NCBI RefSeq assembly: GCF_003369915.1
Contig: NW_022881603.1
Span: forward strand, 32,919,522 to 32,983,521
Direction: 5' to 3'
Source: Drosophila miranda
Lineage: Eukaryota > Arthropoda > Insecta > Diptera > Drosophilidae
DNA length: 64,000 nt
The translations under genes and the position numbers were made by a program. This document shows, piece by piece, positions 1 through 10,926 of this stretch (positions are counted from its first letter, which is position 1; each line of letters starts with the position of its first letter). The notes beneath the pieces were generated by a model. It was not told the origin of the DNA. It saw nothing but the letters and a program-made list of their open reading frames with translations, and made no database searches.

Positions 1-17
1 TTTTAAAAAGAAATGTT

Positions 18-757
18 ATCTCCTCATGATTAATTCAGGGCCCATTGCCTAGACGGCATCATTGGGAGTGATTTTTCAGGCGCTTGACGCATTTCCGCTT
101 GGGATAAGACTTTCTCGGGTAACAGCTAGGGATAGCAATCCATTCCTTATTGTGACCTGTCGAAAATACAATTTACTGAGGGCACAAGTCCTGTTAACTA
201 TAGGGGATTAGCTTACTGAAATACTGCAGGACGCTCAACAAACTGCAATATATGGTATACCCAGCTTCCCTTCTAAGTTTGTCCACTGTCCCTTTGACAC
301 ATCGGAACTTTTCCATTGTTTGAACGCTTGTTTAGATATCGAAGTTTTTCAGCTCGGGATCCCAGAATGTAGATGCTCCTATTTGTATTCTTTCAGTTTT
401 TCTTTTTGGTCCGGTTGTAAAATTTATAATCTCCTGGGGGATAATACAGGACCTATTGCTTTGACGTTTTTGATGAGACTTTCTCGTGTAACAGCGAGGG
501 ATAGCAATGCGTTCCTCTCTGTGACCTGTGGGAAATATAATTTAATTAGAGCAAAAATCCGGTTTACTATTTGGGGTTCACTTGCTGAAAGCCTGCAGAA
601 CACTCAACAAACTGCGATATGTGGGATTTCTAGCTTTAGCCCTCCTTAGCTTGCCCGACATTCCTTGGACACATCGAAACATTTCTGTTGTTTGATTCCT
701 TGAATATATATCCAGCATGTTTAGCTTGGGGTCCCAGAAGTAGTCTAGTCTTCCGTG
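18..757. repeat. Old two-copy direct repeat
   Basis: Two diverged copies, about 18-385 and 429-757, share long stretches such as gactttctcg, agggatagcaat, actcaacaaactgc and gacacatcg. They lie head to tail with many substitutions. No coding frame runs through both and I recognise no family. ORFs of 69-109 residues here are not conserved between the copies, so I treat the block as non-coding repeat. The rest of 1-991 holds nothing I can name. Confidence 0.6.
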
Positions 758-996
758 CATTAAACGATCCGTCAACTCCTCAAACATCTAGAATTTATTT
801 GTGTGGCTCAGGAAGTGGGGATCGGATTTGTGAATTGTTACTCATATGTACATACATCGATCAATATGACTGTGAGCGGCTTGTACCAGTAAGACTCCGG
901 CTCGAACCTAATCTTCCAAAGAAAAAGAGTCTTAATAAAATAGCTCTTTAAGTTGTGTAAATTCGTCTGAACATCGCGAAATTTCTTAACGCACTT

Positions 997-1469
997 TGTT
1001 GAGACAACGAGCTTTTTCGCTGACTATGATTGTTCAAATTCACGAATTAATAATTTCCGAAACGTTATAAATTTTATTATAGGTATTTTGTGTGTTGAGG
1101 GTGGCCGAAGATGCCAGAGCCCTTTACAATAGTATTAGAGTGATACACTTGGATGAGGCAAGCGAGCCGATCTCGAGCCAAAGTAATAGATTGGGGACAA
1201 AAAGGGTCTGTTCTCCAACTATATAAAGCGGTAACTGCTAGAGCAGGCGCAGCTGCTGACGGCTTAGCGACGGCATAGGAAAGAAAAGAAAACAAGAGCG
1301 AGCATAGATAAAGACTAGATGATTAAATGAGAGCATGTTGCTGAGCGAGCATAGATAAAGCTACGCTTACGTTACGTTAGTTTTGTATAATGACAAAAAT
1401 GGAAAGGAAAGTGAATTGATAGGCAATAGAACGATGGTACAAAATTTACACTCGGGCTTCGCCCGAACA
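997..1469 (-). repeat. BEL 3' LTR (left in the window)
   Basis: This 473-bp LTR is nearly identical to 6642-7117. On the minus strand it starts TGTTCGGGCGAAGCCCGA, a short hairpin, and ends CTCAACA. The integrase frame runs 24 nt into it and stops at 1446-1448. Confidence 0.95.
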
Positions 1470-4400
1470 TACTCCCCCCGTGGAAGGATCCATGCCTTTC
1501 ACCTCATCTCGTAGAGGCAATAGACATAGTTTTGCAAGTGCTCTTCGGCTAACACCTGTAGCCATCCTGATTAAGGCGACTCGAGCTACGCCTTCAGCTC
1601 CTGGGATGAGCTCGAGGATTCTCGCTAGAGGCCACTTCAGAGGAGGGAAGTTCTCGTCCTTAACAAGAACGACATCATTGACGTGAAGCTCAGGATTCCG
1701 GGTGCGCCCCTTCGTTCTTTCTTGAAGACTGGTTAAATACCATTGGCGCCAGCGAGACCAAAAGATTTGCTGAAGCTGTGTGACCTTCTGCCAACGGTCG
1801 AAGCGATCGACGTTTAAATGAACCAAGTCAGGCTCCAAGAAGGTTGTGATGGGGGCGCCAACCAGAAAATGGCTGAGTACATCGAGATCCGCAGGGTTCT
1901 CTGAAATAGGAAACAATGGCCTTGAATTAATGATTGCACAGATATTGCACGCGAGAGTGCGCAGCTCATCAAATCCAAGAAGCGAGGATCCAAGGGCACG
2001 TCGAAGATGATGTTTAGCAAGCTTGACTGACGCCTCCCACAATCCTCCAAAATGTGGCGATATAGGAGGAATGAAACGCCAATCGATGCAATCGGCGAGA
2101 CAAGCTTGATGCACGGCTTCTTGATGACTGTCGCTTAGGAATAGCGACTTAAGTTCCACCAGTTCGTTCCGCGCTCCAACCAAATTTGTGGCATTATCTG
2201 ACCAAATACGAATCGGTCTTCCACGGGTGCAAATGAAACGGCGAAGAGCAGAGAGGAACGCAGACGTTGTAAGATCCTTCACAAGCTCGATGTGAACCGC
2301 CTTGGTGGAGAAGCATATAAAAATGCTCATGTAGCACTTTAGTGGGGGCCGGTTTGAACTTCTGATTTACACAGGAACGGACCGCAATATTCCACGCCGG
2401 TAACTAAAAATGCACGAGATTCGCTGACTCTGCCCACCGGAAGATCTGCCATTATTTGCTCGAGAGTTCGAGGCTTCACTCTAAAGCACTTTTGGATTAC
2501 GTGTGCTACGGTCTTTCGGCCACCGATTGGCCAGTACGTTTGACGAATGATGGCTAATAGCGACTGGGGTCCAGCGTGAAGGTGTTTTTCGTGTAAGTGC
2601 CGTATCAGAGCAGAAGTGATGGAATGATTTTAGGGCAATATTATGGGATGCCGTGCTTCGAAGTCCAAGGTAGAGTTTTTAAGACGCGAGACGATCGAGC
2701 TTGAAGCCTTGATGTCCTTTCGCGTTTCCAGGGCTCTTATTTCAGTAGATAGACGTGATTGCTGAGTAAGACGAAGAAGCAGTTCGGTTAAGTTCCTCCT
2801 CCACAGTTATTCCAGACTTTCGTCGATGAATGAATTTGCATACAATTTACAAACTTTGATTCTTCAACCAAATATCTTGACGCGCAGTTTGTAATTAGTA
2901 TGGTTTTTCGTGCCTCCAAAACCGGCTCTGGAAGAGCAGGCGTACTTGGCCATTGATCCTTACTGGCTGTCAAGTATGTAGGTCCATACTTCCAAAGATG
3001 AGAATTGATGAGCTCAGCTGGTAATGATCCTCGAGAAAGCATATCGGCAGGGTTTAGATCAGTTGGCACGTGCAGCCAAGACATTCCAGATGTGAGTTCC
3101 TGAATAACAGAAAGTCTATTAGCGACAAATACATTGAAGTTGGATGGTTGATTTTTGATCCAAGCCAAAACGACTGTGGAGTCACACCAGCAATAATAAG
3201 AGCAATTGAAGTTCATCAAAGACACTTTATGCGTAAGCTGAGCGAGTAGCGCTGCACCACATAATTCCAACTTGGGTATTGTGATAGTCTTCAGTGGCGC
3301 TACACGAGATCTGGAAGATAGAACATTTGCCTTGACTCCATTGTCGCCTTGCGAAACAGCGTAGATGCAAGCTCCATAAGCACTCATGCTGGCATCACAA
3401 AATTCATGCATTTCAAGGTTGCTGCTTCGAAGAAACGATAGGCGCGGGAAAGAAATTTGTTGCATAGAGTCAAACTGCTGAATAAAGTTGATCCAAGTTG
3501 TGCGTAAGGAGACTGGCAGACTTTCATCCCAATGAAGCTTTTCTTTCCACAGCTGCTGTATAAATATTTTTGCTTTAGTAATTACTGGCCCTATAAGTCC
3601 GTGTGGATCATAAAATCGTGCAATAGCTGACAATACAACTCGCTTAGTTGGTTTCGAAGAGACTTGATTGGGACAGAATGAAAATAATAGCTCATCCGAA
3701 GTGGGATTCCATGCTAAACCTAGCGTCTTGGTTACATCGCTGCCATCAGTAAATTTAACAAATGTTTCCCTATCTTCATGGGGTGTTTGATCGAGTACAG
3801 ATGTATCGTTGGAACACCATTTCCTTATCTTGAAATTTCCTTTGGCTAAGAGTCCTGACACCTGGCGAATTATTTCCAGCACCTCATTTGTAGTATCTCC
3901 CCCCGTTGCAAATCATCCACGTAAAAGTCCCGCAGCACAACTTCAGAGCCAATTGGATATGACGAACTCTCGTCTGCCGCTAGTTGGTGCATAGAACGGA
4001 CGGCCAGAAATGCTGCTGGTTTCGTTCCATAGGTCACGGTATCCAGCTTGAATGTTCTTAGCTCCTCGAGAGTGAGTCACGCCACAGTATGCACTGCAGA
4101 AAACTATCTTGGGGCGAGACACGGACGCATCTATACATTTTACAAATGTCACCAGTCAATGCTATACGAACAATCGTAACTAACTTTGGCTGAATTGTTG
4201 GGCCTGACATCAATATATCGTTGAGGGAATATCCTGTAGATGTACAAGCGGATCCGTCGAAAACTACTCGGAGTGATGAGGAAGAAAAAATTTGCATTGT
4301 TTAAGTGCGTCACCTTTGACAGGGGACATGTGATTCAAATCGACGTATTCCTTTATAAATGCGGCGTATTGGGCCTTGAGAAGTGATTTGCGAACCAACT

Positions 4401-4977
4401 TGCGCTCTAGATTGAGGAATCTGCGATAGGCTTGTTGATAAGAATCTCCAAGAAGACTGTCACTCAGCTTTAAAGGCAACTGAACGCAGAACTCGCCACT
4501 TGGAAGCCGACCGCAATGTTTTTTGAAATGTTCCTCGCAAGCAATTTCCTCCTTTGTTGCTTCTGTAGCGGGACCGTGGCAGTTTTCCACTGCCCAGAAC
4601 CTTCGCACTAGCTCATCCAAACCAACGGTAGGCGTTTGACTCAATTCCGTCGAACTAGGGGCAGCTAGGAGCACTGAGCTGTGGGAGTAATGACCTCCAC
4701 CTGTGACAACCCAGCCGAGACGGGTTTTTTGTATTATAGGAAGTCCCCTCTCCAATTTGATCTGTCCAACGCATAAAATGACGTAAAATAAGCTGGCTCC
4801 AATAAGTACATCGATGCGCTGAGATTTGTTGAAGTGTGGGTCAGCAAGGCTGATATTGGATGGCATTTCCCATTTAAATACATCTAATGAAGAAGCAGGC
4901 TTGTTTCCTGTAATACGTGGAGCAACGAGAGCTGTGAGACTCGTGAAGTAATCGGAAGTCCTGGATTGAATGACCAA
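1446..4977 (-). pseudogene. Disabled pol: protease, RT, RNase H, integrase (BEL)
   Basis: Pieces in order on the minus strand: 4977-4264, a DUF1758-like aspartic protease tail containing IDVLIGASLFY and TRLGWVVTGGG; 4297-3943, reverse transcriptase with two overlapping frames, so frameshifted; YVDD catalytic codons at 3923-3912; 3882-2788, end of RT, Peptidase_A17/RNase H-like region (FCDASMSAYGACIYAVS); 2787-2331, zinc-binding integrase region in broken frames; 2330-1446, integrase core with the second Asp (WSDNATNLVGA), the Glu (GGLWEASVK) and a DUF5641-like tail. Several frameshifts separate these pieces, so no full polyprotein can be made. Confidence 0.88.
1470..1480 (-). promoter_or_regulatory. 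Polypurine tract of the BEL element
   Basis: Directly inside the 3' LTR the minus strand reads ACGGGGGGAGTA, a purine run at the place expected for plus-strand priming. Confidence 0.7.
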
Positions 4978-5008
4978 ATTAACTGAACCTTCCGTGTGAA
5001 ATGCAGAA

Positions 5009-6384
5009 TCAGCGCCGATACCGGATACTGATACCGACCCTTTGGCTCGTTTCAGATGAAGCTAGAAGCACTACTTCTGAGCTTAGATTCTGAGCAGGAG
5101 GCGAGCATGGTGATGAAGCGTCAACAAGAGAACTTGAAAGATTGGGGCCTGAGCATGAGGCTGTCTGAATAGGAGAAGTAGTAGCGTTTGCAGGTTCCGT
5201 GTTAACTGACGTAGGCAGCGGATTGTTGATATATAAAAGGGTATGATGCTTTTCACCGCATGTGCGACAAGAGCCTGAACTGCAGGAGGTATTCCGATGT
5301 CCCTTCTTTAAACAGTTGAAGCAAACTCTAAGCTTCCTTGCCTCTCTAAGACGCAAATATGGCGAAAGGTTTCCAAAGCGAGTGCAGCTGTAAATGTTAT
5401 GCCCTTTACTATCACAGAATACGATTGTATTTGTGGCAACAAGACTGTGTTTTGAATCAACATAGCTTGATCCATGGTCTCCATGGCTTGACATCTCCTC
5501 TCCAAAAAAACCGAAAAATGGTCCCATGTTGGTATGACGTTAGGGGGCGACAGCTCCTCCCATTTGGTCCTGGTATCAGAGTCGAGATACTTGTATGTAG
5601 AGGGAACGATGATGCATCCTGCTATTTCCTCCATGGTACACATCGACCTAAGCGCTCTCATGTGAGAATGAAGCTTGACCGATAAAGTACGTAGCTTTGT
5701 AGTTGACCCATCTTCAATCTTCTCATGCCTCAGAATCTCAGCGACGTGTGCCTGAAAGATTAAACGTTTATTATTGAAACGATTGTTTAAAATGTCCAAT
5801 GCAATATCATAATTGCTCTCCGATACTTTCAAAGAGCGAACAGCCTCCAGGGCAGGTCCATCCAAACATGAGCGCAGGTGCTAGAACTTCTCAATCTTTG
5901 ATAGAAAGGGCTCCTGATCTATTAATGTGCTAAACATCGAGTAAAAGTCTTCCCACTCAGTATAACCTCCACGGAAAGTGGGAAGTTTAATGTCACAAAT
6001 ATGATATCGTGACCGTACATTTCCGGAGGCAGTAACGTTGAGCTCGGGTCGTATCGTTGAGTGATGCGGCATGTTCTGGGTAGTACTGCGGAGTGCTGAG
6101 CGAATACGAACTTCGATTTCCATCGCCAAATCCTCAAAATTGTTGCTTAAGTCGCTGCCAATTTCGCTTACATCAAGCTCTTCTAAATTAGAATGAGTAA
6201 CATTAAATGAGTCAGACATTTTTTCCAAGAATTTTAAATGAACACTTAGCGCATCTTCACTGATTGGGTTGTTTTCATCATTCAATATCGTCTCTCGAAG
6301 TGAAACGGCTTTGTTGTATATTGAGAGTGCCTTTAGTTTGTAAAAAGACACCCTGTTTTCCGGCATGTCATTAGACTCATCCAT
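5009..6384 (-). pseudogene. Disabled gag and start of protease (BEL)
   Basis: The likely start is the Met at 6384 (MDESNDMPENR). The first part, 6384-5884, stops at an in-frame TAG (5883-5881) where the frame simply continues beyond it, so a Gln codon most likely mutated to stop. The second part (5865 onward) is a typical gag capsid region. Around 5440-5470 the frame shifts again into the 5527-5009 frame, which carries zinc knuckles (CFNCLKKGHRNTSC, then CRTCGEKHH). The break types show loss of function in this copy. Confidence 0.85.
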
Positions 6385-6621
6385 TTTCGACAGGCAGCAG
6401 CGAGCAAAGCACAAAGAAGAATCGAAGAACCAACCGTTTGATTTTTTTTGGTATGCAAGCGCAAGTGCAGCGAACCCGAAGCCGCTAATGCACGTAGCTG
6501 TATTAGTGCTTGTAAGCAAGCGCGCGACGAAATGGGAACTAACTGCTTCGCGTTCAAACAGTTATGTTTAGTGAATAATTTTCACTGTTTATAATTGTTT
6601 ATTTCCAAATTGTTATTGACG

Positions 6622-6639
6622 ATCACGTCGGGGTCACCA
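6622..6639 (-). promoter_or_regulatory. Primer-binding site of the BEL element
   Basis: On the minus strand, two bases inside the 5' LTR, the sequence TGGTGACCCCGACGTGAT begins with TGG, the complement of a tRNA CCA tail. I could not assign the tRNA with confidence. Confidence 0.75.
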
Positions 6640-6641
6640 AA

Positions 6642-7117
6642 TGTTGAGACAACGAGATTTTTCGCTGACTATGATTGTTCAATAATTTCACGAATTAATA
6701 ATTTCCGAAACGTTATAAATTTTATTATAGGTATTTTGTGTGTTGAGGGTGGCCGAAGATGCCAGAGCCCTTTACAATAGTATTAGAGTGATACACTTGG
6801 ATGAGGCAAGCGAGCCGATCTCGAGCCAAAGTAATAGATTGGGGACAAAAAGGGTCTGTTCTCCAACTATATAAAGCGGTAACTGCTAGACCAGGCGCAG
6901 CTGCTGACGGCTTAGCGACGGCATAGGAAAGAAAAGAAAACAAGAGCGAGCATAGATAAAGACTAGATGATTAAATGAGAGCATGTTGCTGAGCGAGCAT
7001 AGATAAAGCTACGCTTACGTTACGTTAGTTTTGTATAATGACAAAAATGGAAAGGAAAGTGAATTGATAGGCAATAGAACGATGGTACAAAATTTACACT
7101 CGGGCTTCGCCCGAACA
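6642..7117 (-). repeat. BEL 5' LTR (right in the window)
   Basis: This 476-bp LTR pairs with 997-1469, from which it differs by a few substitutions and a small indel. It starts on the plus strand as tgttgagacaacgag and ends cgcccgaaca, immediately followed by the target duplication cactt. A TATA-like run (tatataaag, plus strand) lies inside. Confidence 0.95.
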
Positions 7118-7208
7118 CACTTGATTACATTCCGGCCATTCTCGTGTTTACCCCTTAACATCGCCTTCTCGGCCTCGTAAAAGGAAGATCGAAATGAAAT
7201 ACTTTCGG

Positions 7209-7376
7209 TTATGAGCGGTTTTTTAATGGTTTGTGTACAATGAGATGCTCCAACGTTGGATCTTCTTTTTGCTTACCATATACTGCTCTATCCCGCTCCT
7301 TAATTTCAATGTACTTACGGTAATGCCGCGTTAGATTTTCTTCCAAGAATTCCTTGGAATTCATTTTAAGCATCAT
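7209..7376 (-). CDS. Small hypothetical ORF, 55 aa
   Basis: This short ORF begins with two Met codons (MMLKMNSKEFLEENLTRHYR) and ends KPLKNRS. It is highly charged with no membrane segment. It lies between the BEL target duplication and the RpL19 3' end, on the RpL19 strand. A gtaagc string after codon VYG could be a splice donor, so it may be a first exon whose continuation was displaced by the BEL insertion. I do not recognise a family, and chance cannot be excluded. Confidence 0.35.
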   Translation of the reverse strand: MMLKMNSKEFLEENLTRHYRKYIEIKERDRAVYGKQKEDPTLEHLIVHKPLKNRS

Positions 7377-7570
7377 TTTAAGAAAGAAAAAAATGTATAG
7401 ATGCAGCTACTGGTTGGTGATGCACAATAAGATTTTTGAATTGGACTAAAATTTAGTCACTAAATATGGGCAAACGCATCAGAGTTGCTGTGTCTTTATC
7501 GAAACACATCGCGATAGATGTAGTACATTTTTAATAAATTTATTGCTTTTTGAAATGTTTATAAAAATAT

Positions 7571-7717
7571 TCAAAAAATTCTAGAGTTAATGCTTAGCCC
7601 AGCCGGATACTGAACTTGATTCCACACAGAGTCGAACTCTTCTTCTTGGTTATCCTTGTCCTGCAGCACGCATTGGTAATCATGGAAAAATGGGTTTTCG
7701 TGTTTGTACAAAATCAT
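7571..7717 (-). CDS. Small hypothetical ORF, 48 aa
   Basis: From Met at 7717 (MILYKHENPFFHDYQC) to a stop at 7571, an acidic peptide. It lies just beyond the probable RpL19 poly(A) signal on the same strand. It could be a tiny gene, an exon fragment, or a chance frame. I see no known domain. Confidence 0.25.
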   Translation of the reverse strand: MILYKHENPFFHDYQCVLQDKDNQEEEFDSVWNQVQYPAGLSINSRIF

Positions 7718-7738
7718 TTCCGCCGAACTAGTTTCTGT

Positions 7739-7744
7739 TTTATT
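7739..7744 (-). terminator. RpL19: RpL19 poly(A) signal
   Basis: AATAAA on the minus strand, about 60 nt downstream of the RpL19 stop codon. Confidence 0.6.
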
Positions 7745-7802
7745 CAGTTGATAAACAATTACTATCAATATTATGTGCCTCGACTAGCGAAGCGTGGACT
7801 CC

Positions 7803-8600
7803 TTAATGAGCCGCAGCGGCAGCCTTGGCAGCGATCTCGTCCTCCTTGGCGTGCAGGGCAACCAGCTCCGCCTTCTTGGTAGCAATGCGCTCCTCACGAC
7901 GCTTGCGGGCCTCGCGCACCTTCTGTCGCCTGGCCTCGGCCTGGTCAGACAGCATCTTGCTGCGCTGCTTCTCGGCCTTCTTCTTGTGGATGTACTCCAT
8001 AAGGACGCGCTTGTTCTTGAACACATTACCCTTGCACTTCATGTACAAATCGTGGTACAGGTGGCGATCAATCTTCTTGCTGTCGCGGTACTTCTTCAGC
8101 AGACGACGCAGCACACGCTGACGCTGCATCCACAGCAGCTTAGTGGGCATACGGGCGTTTGCCATACCCTTGCGCTTACCGAAACCGCAATGGCGACCCT
8201 TGCGACGGGCCTCGGTGTTCTTGCGCACACGGTAGCGGGAGTGCACCACGACGGGCTTCTTGATGATCAGACCATCCTTGATCAGTTTGCGTATGTTTTG
8301 ACCTGGAAGACAAGAGGCGGCCATCAGATGGTTATTCAATGAGCCTATATCTAGCCGGCGAGCAGCACTTACGCGAGTTTGTGTTGGCGATCTCGTTGAT
8401 TTCATTGGGATCCAACCAAACCTTTTTCTTGCCGCAACGCAGTACAGAGGCTGCGAGCCTCTTCTGGAGCTTTAGAGAACTGCAAATAATGGACAAGCAT
8501 TAGTTCATGAAAACAGCGTGCTTGTGTTTGTGTGTGTCTGTATGTGTGAGTACGTTCAAGACATTTCACAATTATTGGCCGAAAATTTAGTTGCACTCAT
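7803..8600 (-). CDS. RpL19: 60S ribosomal protein L19 (eL19), three exons
   Basis: This gene encodes the large-subunit ribosomal protein eL19. Exon 3 (8302-7803) encodes [20 protein letters not shown] through the basic C-terminal helix ending AAAAAH. Exon 2 (8479-8373) encodes [19 protein letters not shown] through ANTNS. The exon 2/3 junction is canonical (GTAAGT donor at 8372, AG acceptor at 8304-8303) and restores the Arg codon. With a 5-nt first exon, ATGAG at 8600-8596, the protein would be 203 aa, the length I recall for the family. The odd point is the exon 1 donor: after ATGAG the minus strand reads TGCAAC, so the GT lies one base too early and canonical splicing would shift the frame. 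Either a G was lost here (mutation or sequence error) or exon 1 lies elsewhere. The body of the gene is fully open. Confidence 0.93.
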
Positions 8601-8822
8601 GTTGTGTGGCACGAGCCGTGCTGCACCACCGCCCCGCCGCACTTTTCACATATTTCGGCACCACAAAAACGGCTAATTCACGCATTTTTACAACACTCAA
8701 ATGTACCTCATGCTGTCGCTCGTCGCTCGTCGTGGCTGGGAAAGAAAGAAAAATTTGACAGGCGGAAGTAGGCAGCAGGGTGACAGCGGAATCATCGAAA
8801 AAATATAGCGTCTGACCCTCAG

Positions 8823-8862
8823 AAATATACCAAAATATACCGCCTCATTTTCAAAATATACC
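8823..8862. promoter_or_regulatory. Cluster of AAATATACC elements upstream of RpL19
   Basis: Three copies of aaatatacc (8823, 8833, 8854) lie about 225-265 bp upstream of the RpL19 start codon. The reverse, GGTATATTT, resembles Drosophila core-promoter motif 6 (consensus KTYRGTATWTTT, from the literature). A matching cluster lies at 9655-9683. Confidence 0.45.
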
Positions 8863-9654
8863 GTGATATGCTTACGAATTGTTAAAGTTCCATCATATTC
8901 CTCGATTTTGATATTCCGTCGAATACTTCTAGCTAGATAGAACTCTCAGTCATGCCCACATAACTGTATCCGATGAATGAATCTATTTCCTATTTGACTG
9001 GCTTATTTTAAATACTTGCTTTTATTGGATCTTGTCTAAAAAAAGGTTTTAGTAAAAAATTCAACAAAACAACGTAATAAAACGCCATGCGTTATTTTCG
9101 GACAACAAAGAGGAAGAATAAGAAGTATATAGCCGAACAGCTGCTTTAAAACGTAATTAATAATGACCTTGCTTAGATTTATACGATTAGTTTCGTTTTC
9201 CAAGCTGTTGACCTTATCTCATGAATATGATTACTGTCTTGTATATACATATATCTCGATCCCGATACCTATTCTTGGTACCTTTAAGAAGACAATTAGC
9301 TGAAAATGTCGTTAAAATAGCTTTAAAACAGAGACTGACTAGTTTCTGCATATATTGGATCTTTAGATAAATGTTGCCAGCAACATATGACATTGAGCTG
9401 AAAAGGACATTGTGGCGATGAAAAATCACCCCACAAAGAGAGGATATCCCATCACATAATAGAGAGGAAATCCCACAAAACTTGAGCGCCAAATAGAAAT
9501 TGTTTGAAAATAAATGAGCGACAAGGATTTAAATGCAATCCATTGGAATAAATGATGCACGGAAGTACGATTTGAAAGAGCTCTGGTAAAAATATACGTC
9601 ATGCTGTCCTTGCTCGTCGTGCCTGAAATAGGCAGTCTAAAGGCTGATCCTCAG

Positions 9655-9683
9655 AAATATACCGCATCATTTCAAAATATACC
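9655..9683. promoter_or_regulatory. Second AAATATACC cluster
   Basis: Two copies of aaatatacc (9655, 9675) sit in a context that repeats the region near 8705-8862 (catgctgtc, gctcgtcgt, ctcagaaatatacc). This looks like a partial duplication of the RpL19 upstream region. The space 8863-9650 between them holds no ORF I trust. Confidence 0.4.
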
Positions 9684-10770
9684 GAAGCAAAGACGAACTT
9701 AGCCTTCTCTATTTAAACATGAGAACTTGAGTAAAACCGGGGAAGAATGGAGCAGGCGAAATGGATCGCACGATACTGGAAGCTGAAAAGAACTGGATTT
9801 ATTAAATTTTTAAACATTAAAAATGATCGTTGGAATTTCCATATATCGATAGATTAAATGGCGGAATAGGTGGAAGCACTAACCATACATATATGTGCGA
9901 ATTCATGTGTCTTCCGGTTCCGGGACACTCTTTCTTCCGTCCCACTCTGTTTTCTCCGCCTTTCCCGTCTGATCATCGTCTGTACCTCCTCCGCGGGTGT
10001 TTCCGACGCAGCTCCTAGCCTGGTCGAAATAATGTCAGCAACTTCTATTCATACGCCGTCCCGGACTTCAGCTTTGAGACGCGTAAGTGAATCAGTATAT
10101 AATTTTGGATATATTTTATAAAATATCATCCTTCACAGAGGACCTACATATTTACCCTACGCTTTGGCACAAGCCGAGTCGAATCCGATAACCCCCGACA
10201 GACAACTATCCTGATAAAAAAAAGGCGTGGCACGCAAAGATCGGTTAATATATAGCGGAGAAAACTAAATATTTGTGATTGGGGCCATGATGTCCTTAAT
10301 CCTTGATAAAAGACTCCATCAAATTAGGGACATTTTTTCGAATACAGGAAGCCATCGCACGCCCAGATCGGATGTGTTGGAGTCCTAAGCGAAGCATCAA
10401 GGACCATTTTCTGATCACGGCAGATCAGATCCTTGGTTCTTGATAAGGACTGTACTTGATTAAGGATGCTATTCGGAACACAGGAAGCAATCGCACGTGG
10501 CGATCTGGCCACAAATAAGGGAGAAAGATATATATTTCTGGAGAAAATACCCTTGCTCCTTGGTCCTTGATATGGAATGAATTAGATCAAGAAAGCTACA
10601 AATAACGGCGAAAACAACAAAAGTTGTTGTCAATTGTTTTACAAAAATTTGTTGTTGTACAACAATGGAGAAAATAAATAGGGAGACAGGAAGGCTGTCT
10701 CTGTTTTTGTAGTAGTCCGTTAGTCTAATGTCATAAGACCATGACCGGCAAAATGATGACAAAAAGAGTC
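9684..10770. other. Intergenic region with weak repeats
   Basis: No supported gene. A TATCGATA (DRE-type) site lies at 9844-9851. Two similar blocks, 10338-10370 and 10472-10505, share acaggaag, atcgcacg and gatc, and each follows a ccttgat-rich stretch, suggesting an old tandem duplication of about 135 bp. ORFs of 60-97 residues here show no family features. Confidence 0.4.
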
Positions 10771-10776
10771 TATGGA

Positions 10777-10784
10777 TATCGATA
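10777..10784. promoter_or_regulatory. DRE-like site of the MAIP1-like gene
   Basis: The palindrome TATCGATA matches the DREF-binding element, common in promoters of housekeeping and mitochondrial genes in Drosophila. It lies about 145 bp upstream of the start codon at 10927. Confidence 0.55.
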
Positions 10785-10926
10785 TCTTCACTGAAACTTC
10801 AACTGCCACCAGCTGATGGCAACTGCTCGCTACCCAACACTGCCCATATTCTCCGCAACAACAAAAAGGAAACGGGGCTAATTTACAAAACGACGAAAAA
10901 TTTGTCTGCATCTGAGAAAATTAACA

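Larger units (their letters stand above)
997..7117 (-). mobile_element. BEL/Pao-type LTR retrotransposon, full length but defective
   Basis: Two near-identical direct LTRs (997-1469 and 6642-7117) with TG...CA ends bound the element. A 5-bp target duplication, cactt, lies at 992-996 and 7118-7122. Read on the minus strand it carries a primer-binding site next to the 5' LTR, gag with CCHC knuckles, a DUF1758-type protease, reverse transcriptase with YVDD, an RNase H-like region, and integrase with a DUF5641-like tail. That order is typical of BEL/Pao elements. The coding region is broken by a nonsense codon and several frameshifts, so it is not autonomous. The near-identity of the LTRs points to a fairly recent insertion. 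Confidence 0.93.

Noticed and set aside
6622..6639. Naming the tRNA that primes the BEL element
   Set aside because: I could not match the 18 nt to a tRNA 3' end with confidence.
9870..10121. ORFs around 9830-10121, including a short frame ending PDFSFETRK
   Set aside because: No start, splice context or recognisable family could be supported; the frame is closed upstream by a stop at about 10016-10018.
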